Assembly (NCBI GenBank): GCA_010094025.1
Contig: ML991806.1
Location: 186,001-250,000 of the forward strand
DNA length: 64,000 nucleotides
Direction of reading: 5' to 3'
Origin: Viridothelium virens
Lineage: Eukaryota; Ascomycota; Dothideomycetes; Trypetheliales; Trypetheliaceae
Below are positions 45,874-55,141 of this stretch, piece after piece. Under the pieces are notes generated by a model that ran no database searches, had not been told where the DNA came from, and worked only from the letters and a program-made list of their open reading frames with translations. Numbering within the stretch: the first letter of the stretch is position 1; each line of letters begins with the position of its first letter. The position numbers and the translations under genes are program-made.

Positions 45874-47244
45874 GGTGAAAAAGAGGAATAGTGTAGCTGT
45901 TTAAAGATTTCATGAGAATGGAGCAACTATTTGTTTCTGAAGAAGCTGTCGAACTGTCTTCTGTCTGTCAGCAAAATGCAATATCGTACCTTGCTGCCGT
46001 GGGACACGGTAATTGCCATTAGCTGAGCCGTTAGATCGACGATGATTGGAAATCACGCTGCCTTCAAGCAGAAATTAAAGTGGATGCCTTTAGATATGAT
46101 TGTCTGCCTAATTTCAATTGGCAGAAGGGCCATTGTCTGCGCTGCCGGATGATGGAATATATCCGAGACCTTTACCATGCTAGAATAGTCTCTGAATGCA
46201 TTCGGGCACCTCATCAATGCAAGACTACAAGTTTTCGCAGAAAAGCTCCGCGGCCCATGTCCATAGAGGCCGTGGGCCTGCGAATTGCCCTGCGTCCCGC
46301 GTGTTGGATTGCGAAACTGCGTAGATCTTCGGGAACTAGGTCTTCACGACAGATAAGAAAGAAGATGAATAAGGTATGTACAGTAGTACCATCTAGGTGC
46401 CGCAATCACAACCTATGGAACGCGCTTCCATTTAGGTCCTCGAAGAGCCACTTCCTGCAACAACAAGAAGGGTACAGTAGCATGCGTGCAGTAAGATTAG
46501 AGCTGAATGCAGGTAGATTTGCGGCTTCTCAGCTTTGCTAGCAAAGGTGCTTGGAGAACAAGCTGTCGAACCTGAAACTTACCTTCGTCCTCTTCTTCAT
46601 TAGGTGATGTTTCTAGATCCTTTTTGCTCGCCCCGGGCGATGTAGATCCCTGCCCAGATTGGTATAGACCACCTCAGAGACTTCATCCCCTTAATTTCCC
46701 ACGTCATAAACAGTCAGCTGTAGCTATCTAGAACAACGGAATTTTTCGCCCTGATGAAGCTGCAGCTGCAGCAACCTCTCAGCAGGGGCACACTTAAATA
46801 TCGCCCAAAGACGGATGCGGAAATAAATAGCGAGCGGAATAAGGCAGACACGGCCTACAAGTATGATGCTTATCATATCCGGGCAGCTTGAAAGGCCTAT
46901 TGCGCGAGTTGCATGGCAACTTGCATTGACGGTAGAGGTAGAAGCAGCCAATCGTAGGAGCCTTCCCACCAGCGACTGTACAGGATATCGCATAATGAAC
47001 AGAACTTATCGTTGCGCAAGCTGCCTTACCTATGTTTACCGCATTTTCACACCAACAAAGCACTATTAATTTCTTATTTTCCAGGCCATCACTCGTAAAA
47101 GTAAATAAGTGCTCTTTTACTCTATCGCTGTGGAACGTTGCAGCTTTTGAGTCCCTGTGGAACACTGCTGATAGATACTGCGTCGTCACAATCCGAGTCG
47201 ACCACATCAAGATTTACCAAGGCTGACAGTATTCGAAATAACTC
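45874..47244. other. Intergenic, 1.4 kb
   Basis: Short frames on both strands, none recognised. The last part may hold lost N-terminal coding sequence of the following MATE-like relic, but I could not align it. Confidence 0.4.
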
Positions 47245-48963
47245 GTGTCGCTCGATCATTTTCCGATGGATGGATTTGCGCAGACTGCCCGAGAACAATC
47301 TCGCGATGCTGATATTCAGGTTTATGAGCAGCCAGCGGACCCATATGAAGGATCGAAAACCTCAAGGTGGTGGCATTCCGACAGGTTCGGTTCTCTGATA
47401 TCCTTCCAGATGAATCTTGTCTCGGTGACTTGGCTGACTCTTTCGTCGTATTGCCGCTACAGGTACGCAGGATCGGTGTTGCTGAACTTCTTTGCTACTC
47501 TTCTTCCCGCTCTTTACGAAACGCTTAGCAAGTTGTGGATAGCGAGGATCGACTCGTCAAAGGTTGCTCTCACCGATACCTATACTCAAATCAGTAACAT
47601 TGCTGAAGTTGCAAATGATGGACTACCAGAAGCAGCCTGGACTGTCATCGGAGATAATTCATCAAGGAGTTTTCTTGCTCGACTTAGTCTTGCTCATACT
47701 CTAATCGTCTCTCAGTCAATAGCAGGTCTTATTATTAGTGTCATGTTGGCGCTTTTAGCACCTCGTTTTATTTCAGTCTTCGTACCAGCATCAATTAGAG
47801 CATCAAGCTTAACTTATGTACGCATCACCGCCTTTTCAGCATTAAGTTCTACCCTTGAAACTTCGGTCACCTATTCAACGAGAGCTTTGGATATGCCCAC
47901 TGTCCCATTCATTCTTAATTCTTCTAAGTTTATCATCAACATCATACTTGATTTTATCTTCATTTCAAGGTTTCATATTCATACCGTCAAGCCAACGGTA
48001 AATACCCAAGCACTGATACGATTGGCGTGTGATATGTCCTCTGCGCTGATTGGACTCGCGTACTTTCTCTCAATTACATCACTTCATCGACAACCGAGTC
48101 TTGATCGTAATGCGGCCCTACCAAGTCTTCATTCGTTAAAAATTCTTCTCAGACCTGGTCTCTTCACTTTTACAGAGTCTGCAGTCCGAAACGTAATCAC
48201 ATTATGGCTCTTGCATGGAATCGCTTCTGTCGATCTTGACTACGCCACTGCGTGGGGAATATTCACCACCATTTGATTGGTGGTGCTAGTCCCTTGCCAA
48301 GCCCTGCAAGCATCAGGCGTGACCTTCGCCGGCCATGCGTGGGGTAGATGGCGGAAAGAGGTCGGAATAGACAATTTACGCCCACAGGCGTCAAGAAAAC
48401 AAATTCTTCGTATGTTGCGCAGCTTGCTACGAGAGAGCCAAAGCTGATCGAACCAGAAATCATACGACCAATCCTCTATTCGTTGACGCTTGTACTCGTG
48501 GTTGAAGTACCTATCTCCATCTTTTTTACTCTGTTTGGATGTGAGCCTTTTGCCTACTATCTCTCGGGCTCGCAGAACGTTGCCAAGATCACCGCTCATA
48601 TGTGGCGAACGATTGATTGGTTTGTTTTCACGTATCTCATCAGCTAGTCCTACTATTAACGCTAGTAGGTGCTTCTTCTTCTTTGTTTCGGCAGTGCAGC
48701 TTTCCAACATCTGGCTGGCCACCCGGCCATCTTGGTTTCTCTACCAATCTCTAGCACAACAGTTACTTTACACACTCCCCTGGACAGTCGTCATTTAATT
48801 CAAGGGTCTTAACCCCCAGAATGCGTGGTCCTATCACGGCAAACTCTATGGTGGGCAGCTGATCGTTCTGTTTTTTGTGAACCTACTCCTGACTGTACTG
48901 TGGTATCGGAAGCTAAGGGCTGGATCCCTAAAACTCAGCGTCTTCCGCATGACCAAGTATTAG
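47245..48963 (+). pseudogene. Decayed MATE-like membrane transporter
   Basis: The 343-residue open part (47245-48276) has membrane segments and family-like blocks SNIAEVANDGLPEAAWTVIG, ISVFVPASIRASSLTYVRI, ALDMPTVPFILNSSKFI and ESAVRNVITLWLLHGI. It ends DYATAWGIFTTI then TGA (48274-48276). The frame continues past that stop with LVVLVPCQALQASGVTFAGH, shifts frame near 48390, and continues REPKLIEPEIIRPIL, FGCEPFAYYLSGSQNVAKIT and MWRTIDW. After another gap it reads LATRPSWFLYQSL, TAA (48796-48798), then KGLNPQNAWSYHGKLYGGQL and stops at 48961-48963. The layout matches a fungal multidrug/MATE-like transporter family in the order I remember. The nonsense codons TGA and TAA would each be explained by one C-to-T change from CGA and CAA. 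The first part of a normal transporter is also missing. Non-functional with high likelihood; the family name is moderately sure. Confidence 0.75.
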
Positions 48964-50797
48964 ACGAAAGACGCGATACCTGAACCGTGAGTCGCGTTAT
49001 TCGCTGTACAGTGGGGTGTGCAGGGTAAACGCATCGGAACTGAGCGCGAAGTGTCCCAGATGAACGGCATGTAAGATTTAGAGACGTGTGATATATGAAA
49101 GGAATTGAGTTATATCGCCGGTGAACTTACCCCTGCTCAACAGTTGAAGTCTCCTAGGGTGACCTGCCGTCAAGAAGCACCTTCAGTATCAGGTATCGGA
49201 GGTTTTTCCCTGCGCTTGAGTATGTATATTTCTTGTACGAAAAGTCTTTTACCCGTACATCTTGAGAATTGTAAGCTTAATGAAGGTGAAAACATCAAAG
49301 TAAGTAGCTCAATCATGAAAATTGTGACATCAGTACATGGAGCTAATCATTGTTCAAGAGACGTCCCAAGTGTTATGCACCGTTGAATGCTTGAAAGCTC
49401 TGATGGCCTAAGAACTTGAATTTAAGTTTTCTTATACCAATACCTTGATCTCTCATATTAATATGATCTTGTCTGCTCTGAGATATTCCAATATCCGCTT
49501 GTGCTTGAATAAGCGATCTGCTTAGGGTGAACAGTCGTTGCATGACATTGTGCGCGTATTTGTGAAGCATCTCAATGGACATAGTTTCGTTCAATCTGAT
49601 GAAATTGTTATATAAAGTTTTGATTTTGGATATATAAAGTCAAATTACTTCAAAATCAATATATACATAAAAGGAAGTCAAAGTAAAGAACTAATTATTA
49701 ATTCATCTATAATTATATATACTTATCCAGCTTTATTGATTTTTACTCATTCCATTAATACTTTTAAGCGCTGCTTGAGTGGAATAAGCAAGGTGAGCAG
49801 TTTTTAATATTTCTTTTGATCTTCCAACTCTTCTATCTTAACTATATGATACGCTTTCGCGAACCCATACTCTGAGTAACAATTAAAATCTTTAACTTCA
49901 ATGTTCCACCACTTCCACCTTGAGGTCAACTGTACTGACTAATAGATTATAAGAGCCAAGTGCTATCATAGCGTTGATAGACCTATGTTGGACGATTATC
50001 TATCTAACCACGAGTTTGTGTATACGTGGCGATACGAATATTTATAAGGATTGCATCAGAGAAATCTTCATCCAATTCAGAGTTATCTCCAATGTTATTT
50101 AAGGTTCGGTCAGCCTCAGAGCTAATGAATGGATTGAAATGAACTTACTGTGTATGCGCACTCACATAATACCTGTGAAATTCCTGAAACAGCTAGAGAC
50201 GATCTTTTGGACGTGAAGTCGGGAACGCCTGGTTCAATCAACTGGTCGTCATTTGACTATAGAGGTTGTACTGACTCAGTATGTGCACGGTACTTGGGCA
50301 TAGACTACGACCAAACCCTGATTGTTTGAGGGTCATCTGGACTACTGGAACATCAATGCTACATGCACGAGAGCCAATGAAACTTATGAGAAAGGTGATT
50401 TATGAATCCGGATTGTTCAAAAGCATAAAAGAAGCATAGTCAAGGCATGTTCAATTCACAGAATTTGGATATCCACTCGCATTTCTCAATGTAAGGAGCG
50501 CAGGGTACTGCAGATAGCGATGCTATATCATGGAGAAAGTCATGCTGGGATCACAATTAGAGAGCAAAGGATGGATGGTTTGTTTTAGAGCTGGAGAGCT
50601 AGCTACATAGAGGCCTGTGTGCCCACAGCTCCTGCTTCACAATGCATGGCTTCAGAAAGCATGCCCAAATCATACCGAAGCGAAGCGGGTATTCGACGTG
50701 ACCGGGTAACGGCCTTGCTTTTTCAGGATCCAGGCCTTTTCTAAAGTGATTGAAGCAGATAAATCCAGCTCTGCATTGGTGAACTGATCAGTTTCCA
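48964..50797. other. Intergenic, 1.8 kb, partly AT-rich
   Basis: From about 49,400 to 50,130 the sequence becomes clearly AT-rich, most strongly at 49,600-49,760, with many TA and TATA steps and no coding signal. This looks like a RIP-mutated repeat relic. Dispersed repeat copy B lies at about 50572-50650. No gene recognised. Confidence 0.45.
50572..50650 (+). repeat. Dispersed repeat copy B
   Basis: Partner of the segment at 15264-15350, sharing AGAGCTGGAG, AGCTA, TACATAGAGGCCTGTG and GCTCCTGC in the same order. Aligned by eye. Confidence 0.45.
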
Positions 50798-51616
50798 TTA
50801 GCCCTGTGGAACATGATCGATAGCTGCATCGTTTGCTTTGTCGGCTCCTAAGTCGCAGGGCTCAAACACCGGGTTGCAGGTGCAAGCTTCGAGTTCCCAT
50901 TCCTGTATAGCCATGTACTTTGGATCATCTTCGAATCTATTAAGAAAATCACGGAAGTAAAGCTCGTTTGCATAATGCCATGATGCCTTCATTGGGTCTG
51001 ATTCGAGAAGAGCCCAATCATTGTCGGAAATGTCGAGATTGGCGATTCCTAGCTTCAGGCGAACTTCATATGCCATGTACTCATCAATCCAGTTCATCAC
51101 CATAGCCAGGAGTCGCGCCTCTTCCAAACATAGTTGCCGTGCTTCATTCTGCAGCACTCGCTCTCGGTCCTTATTATTCTCGAATACTACCGTGTACTGG
51201 CGTATCATGTACCAGGCGTGGAAGAAACGTTGTTTTTCGGAGTATGACATCTCCGGTTGGCGTGAGCGGCAACATTGGCTGTTGATGCACATGTCCTTCA
51301 ACCCCATACCATATGACTCGATATCCTTCTCCACAAGCTCGGCTTCCTCATGATTTGCCACAATTTGTCGTGCGAAGCTCAAGGGCTCCTGTGCCATGGC
51401 GTTCGGCCCCAACTGAGCTTCGGCAAGTTTCATCGCGTCTCCATAGCAGTATATCTGCTTTTGAAGCACACAGCGGATGATAGTGTCGCGGTTCTCATTC
51501 CAGACATGTCGGATCCCTCGGCACGTCGCTGCTATTGCCAGTGTGGTGTCCAGTATAGTGGGCGTTTTCAACATAATCAGGACTATTTCACCTGGAAGAT
51601 CTGAGAAAGTCGACAT
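50798..51616 (-). CDS. F-box-like protein of unknown target
   Basis: A single 272-residue frame. The N-terminus (MSTFSDLPGEIVLIMLKTPTI ... LAIAATCRGIRHVWNENRDTI) matches the fungal F-box-like pattern: LPxEIxxxIL followed by a helix with CRxIRxVW. F-box proteins recruit substrates to SCF ubiquitin ligases through Skp1. The rest is helical and acidic with no LRR or WD repeats (for example VENDIESYGMGLKD-type helices and RQLCLEEARLLAMVMNWIDE). It ends with a cysteine-containing segment (ELEACTCNPVFEPCD). Many such short F-box-like genes exist in Pezizomycotina, usually in variable regions, and their targets are unknown. The gene seems intact. It lies between the AT-rich stretch and a small microsatellite. 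Confidence 0.7.
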   Translation of the reverse strand: MSTFSDLPGEIVLIMLKTPTILDTTLAIAATCRGIRHVWNENRDTIIRCVLQKQIYCYGDAMKLAEAQLGPNAMAQEPLSFARQIVANHEEAELVEKDIESYGMGLKDMCINSQCCRSRQPEMSYSEKQRFFHAWYMIRQYTVVFENNKDRERVLQNEARQLCLEEARLLAMVMNWIDEYMAYEVRLKLGIANLDISDNDWALLESDPMKASWHYANELYFRDFLNRFEDDPKYMAIQEWELEACTCNPVFEPCDLGADKANDAAIDHVPQG

Positions 51617-52919
51617 TCTTCCGATGGCAATAGATTCGGAGGTTCAGGATATATTTCTGCGAGTGAGTGAGTGAGTGAGGACTGACGCGACTCATTCGCC
51701 CGGTGCCCATTTTGGCCCATGGGCGGGCGATTGAGTCACCGCATTCTCATGTTTTTTATGTACACTTGAAAAGATCTCGGCTCACTTTGTTTAGCACTTG
51801 TGGCAAAACTGGCCAAGGAAGAGAAGTGTATTCAGCATGTACGAAAGCTAGCCTTGTTGAGAACTGACGTCGGGGAAGGAAGCTGAACCCTGTGGAAGAT
51901 AGCGGCTATCCTAAGCCTCTTTTGGACAATGACAAGGGAGAAACATGGGGGCTTGAGCCGGGGTGAGCGGGGTGAGCAGTTGCAAATGTCTCTTCACCTC
52001 TTCATGATCATACTCCAAGCATGAATGATTGAGATTTTCGATTCACACGTTTCACTTCGATGTCAATCATACCTACCTACGAAGACAAGGGCTAAGCGCC
52101 TGCTTCGCTCAATATCGTATGAAATCTACTTCCGTCTAGAACGCATGACTCCGTCATGGATCAATATTTGTAATTGTCTCATCACCCACGAGTAGGTCTT
52201 GAAACAACATGTCAAATCGAAAATCAGAAGTCCGCCAGGTAAGTGCATAGAGAGAAAGGTGGTCATCTCCAGCTCTCTCGTCACGACGTTTCTTATAGGG
52301 GACTACCCTTGTCAATGTGCATGGATGACATCTGGTTATGCTATAAGGTCTTTCAACTTTCGTCTGCTATGTACTATATCCTCCGTATTTGGGAAGCTTG
52401 CAACTTGCCCCATGCGTCCGAGCTGAAGGGCTATAGTTACCCAAGGTACCAGCGGTCTCGCTAATGTCCAAATCTTATCCCCTGTCTGTGTCGCATCGAA
52501 ATCTAGGACCAGGCGAAGCGTTGCCTTTCAAACTGCGAACCTGACAAAATGCGCGTGCGCTTTTTCAGTAAATTTGTTCTGCAGTCGCGATATCATGCAG
52601 TGATTACGAGACGTAGTTCGAGCAGTGCAAGAACGGGAAACTCAGGTACGAACTCATCTGGAATGCTCAACGACCCTTCAAAAGCAAGATTCACTCCAAG
52701 GAAGAAACAAGCCCAAGATCGCGAATGTTTGAGCGTTTGGAGCAGACGAATTTGCGCGACTGGAACACCGCACAGAGCCAGTAGTTGCAACTCGAATTTG
52801 TAGTCATTTTTAGGATTCATGAAGGTGTTCAAACGTATCGCAACCGAGGTATCTCACGATTCAATGACCCAGCACGAGGACGGTGAGCTCGATCTCTAGG
52901 ATGAGCACGATCGCGCCCT
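51617..52919. other. Intergenic, 1.3 kb
   Basis: Starts with a (GTGA)n microsatellite at about 51660-51679. Short frames on both strands (for example minus strand 52593-52832) are not recognised. No gene supported. Confidence 0.45.
51660..51679 (+). repeat. Microsatellite (GTGA)n
   Basis: About five tandem GTGA units, 45 bases upstream of the F-box-like gene's start (minus strand). Confidence 0.75.
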
Positions 52920-54160
52920 CTAACACTGAAATGCAACTCCTCTCTTCTTCGCAATGTTCTTCCCACCACCCGCGAATCCTGTCCCATCACTACTCATCTC
53001 TACGACTCCAGGTTGAATCTTCTCCTTTTTGTTCTCCTTTCCATTCTTCCCGTCCTTCTTCGCCTTCTTCCGATCCGTTAAGTCATCTTCACACACATAG
53101 CATCTCAAAACATCCAACTCCGCATCTGGATTGTGCGCATCTGGTCTTGTATCCGGCTTCATGAACTTCTCAACACATGGCTTACACATGACGTGTCCGC
53201 ATGGCTTAGCGAGCATCGCTTTTGTGGCGTTACTGAGAGCTTTGCGGCAGGAGGGACAGCTGCGGACCGCCTCGCCGGTTTTGCCGTCTTTTTCCTCAGC
53301 GAAGCGGAGGGTAACAAGGGTCTTGAGGGAGTATTCGTGAGGCGCATCTTCGTTGGATCCCGGACAGAGTGGATTGAGTTTGAGTGTTTCCGGGACATCG
53401 TGGAGTTGGTTCGATTCGTTTGAGGACGGGGTTTGAGACGCGACCCAGAAAGAGGGTAGCTTTGACCTGGCGGCTTCTTTCTGCCGCTCATCAGTATGCT
53501 ATAACATTCATGCCGTGCCCCTCTCTTTGAAACAGCCACCCTTAGTATCAACAACCTACCTTCTCATCTAACACCGCCTTCTTCGCCCTCTCCCTCTCCT
53601 CCTTCGCCACACTCAACAGCTCTTCCTCATCCAACTCGAACTTCCTCTTCGTCCCCCTCACCTCCCCCTTTCCCCCGTCCTCCTCCTCCACCACCACCTT
53701 CCCCCCCTTTCTCCCCACAATCCGCCTCCCCTCCCCCACCTTCGCATCCAATCCCATCTGCACCCTCTCGAACTCCTGCACCGCCCGCTCCCTAGCCTCC
53801 TCATCATCCACCACCCCCTGCTCCGCCTCATCCCTTCGCCGCCGCTCGTACTCCCGCTCCAGCCGCTTGATCTCCTTGCGCTGCGCCAGCAGATTCGCCA
53901 TCGCGCACTCCCGACAGAAGACGTGGCCCTCGGCGGCGCAGGCGACGGGGTCGCGCGATGGGAGCAGGCATAGCTGGCAGGAGGCGAAGGGGAGGAAGGA
54001 GTCGCGGGTTAGTCGCGTGGATTGTGAGCCCCAGGTGGTTTTGAGGAGGGAGCGTTCGTAGGAGGTGAAGAAGGCGAGGGAGGTGTTGCGTTTGCCTGCG
54101 TGGAGGTGTTAGTACGTAGTGTGAGAGGAAGGGGAGGGGTGGAGACATACTGTGAGCCAT
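52920..54160 (-). CDS. NOSIP-like RING/U-box protein
   Basis: Minus-strand exons 54160-54151, 54095-53560 and 53498-52920 give 374 residues. The first coding exon is only 10 bases (MAH plus one base). After splicing the protein starts MAHSKRNTSLAFFTSYER, followed by SFLPFASCQLCLLPSRDPV and GHVFCRECAMANLLAQRKEI, the split RING/U-box of the nitric oxide synthase-interacting protein family. A long charged coiled coil follows (KRLEREYERRRRDEAEQ). The C-terminal half has SCPSCRKALSN, KPCGHVMCKPCVEKFM and LRCYVCEDDL, a second zinc-binding RING-like part. Animal NOSIP is an E3 ubiquitin ligase also found with the spliceosome; fungi have no such nitric oxide synthase, so the name is by homology only. 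Codon use switches from C-ending to G-ending at about 53890. Confidence 0.88.
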
Positions 54161-54698
54161 GTCATAGGGTTGGCGTTGTGATCATAGAGTGCGGAGGATA
54201 TGGAGCGTTGAGAGTTCTAAGCTTAATGCATAGATTTAGGGTTGAGGCCTGTGTCGCGCCGCAGCTCCAGGAAGGTGTAGGCCGCGGAAGGATTTAGGGA
54301 GAATAGCGGAGCCGCAAAATTAATGGGAAGCGACGGGTGTACGGAGTATTTGGCCTTGCCGAACTTTGAACCTCCATAGGTTTGGAAGGCCTCAATGAGA
54401 CCTATCTACGAGGTAAGAAGAAGCGCTCAGTAAAAGATCGGAGAAGAATCTATAATATCTCTCTCCGGAATTTCATTTTGAAATCATACAGAGTACGACC
54501 CAGGTAGGAAGAACCCAATAAAATTTAAGCTGGAGGGTGTGGCCCGGTACTCTAACATTTCTTATGGCACTCCCTGATACCCCACCTCAATCCCCGTAAT
54601 CTCCCCGTCCCTATAGCGCCTTTGCTTCCTAGTCTCGGGACCTAATCTACTTAATATACTTGGTCTGAAGCCATACACGTACTAACTCTCTCAGCGAT
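54161..54698. other. Divergent promoter region, 538 bases
   Basis: Between the NOSIP-like gene (-) and the NACHT-ankyrin gene (+). It contains the TACGGAGTA site at 54340. Nothing else recognised. Confidence 0.5.
54340..54348 (-). promoter_or_regulatory. TACGGAGTA (complement of TACTCCGTA) upstream of the NOSIP-like gene
   Basis: Exact 9-mer, 180 bases upstream of the NOSIP-like start and 350 bases before the NLR start. Confidence 0.35.
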
Positions 54699-54959
54699 AT
54701 GGCTTCTCATTGGCGAAGGCTTTTGCCCCGTAAACACCAAAAGAAGGGCGACCAGGTTGAGAAGGTTAAGCACGATAGTGCGGGACAAGTTGTTCATGCC
54801 GATCTAAACAAGAAACCCTTCTCGCTTTGGGACCTAGCATACGACGGCCTTAAAATCACAGACAGGAAGCTAGTAGAAGGATATGAGGAATTGCTTACGA
54901 AGGAACTCACATGCGTTGGTACGTAAATCATGTGCATGGCTTCTACGACACTAAGCCTA

Positions 54960-55141
54960 CCTTACGGCGGCTGGGGGGGTTCCTCAACTGGTAATTAATA
55001 CAATGTTACCTCAGTTTAACTGTTATGACCATGTTGGCCCATATTAAGGCGGTGTTAATATGGATCAACAAGGTCATAACAGTAAAGTCGAAATAACATT
55101 GTATTAATTACCAGTTGAGGAACGCCCCAGCCGCCGTAAGG
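54960..55141. mobile_element. 182-base MITE with long terminal inverted repeats, TA target duplication
   Basis: The ends are CCTTACGGCGGCTGGGG and its complement CCCCAGCCGCCGTAAGG. The inverted arms run about 70 bases each and are nearly identical (one base-count difference in the G run, a few mismatches inside). They surround a loop of about 40 bases. TA dinucleotides flank both ends (54958-54959 and 55142-55143), as expected from Tc1/mariner or pogo/Fot1-type transposition. There is no coding capacity, so it must have been moved by a transposase from elsewhere. It lies wholly inside intron 1 of the NACHT-ankyrin gene. Without it that intron would be about 81 bases, normal for this genome. 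The near-perfect arms suggest recent insertion. Confidence 0.88.

Noticed and set aside
46080-46541. 153-codon frame on the plus strand
   Set aside because: No recognisable domain or splice partner. Its basic, cysteine-rich composition looks random.
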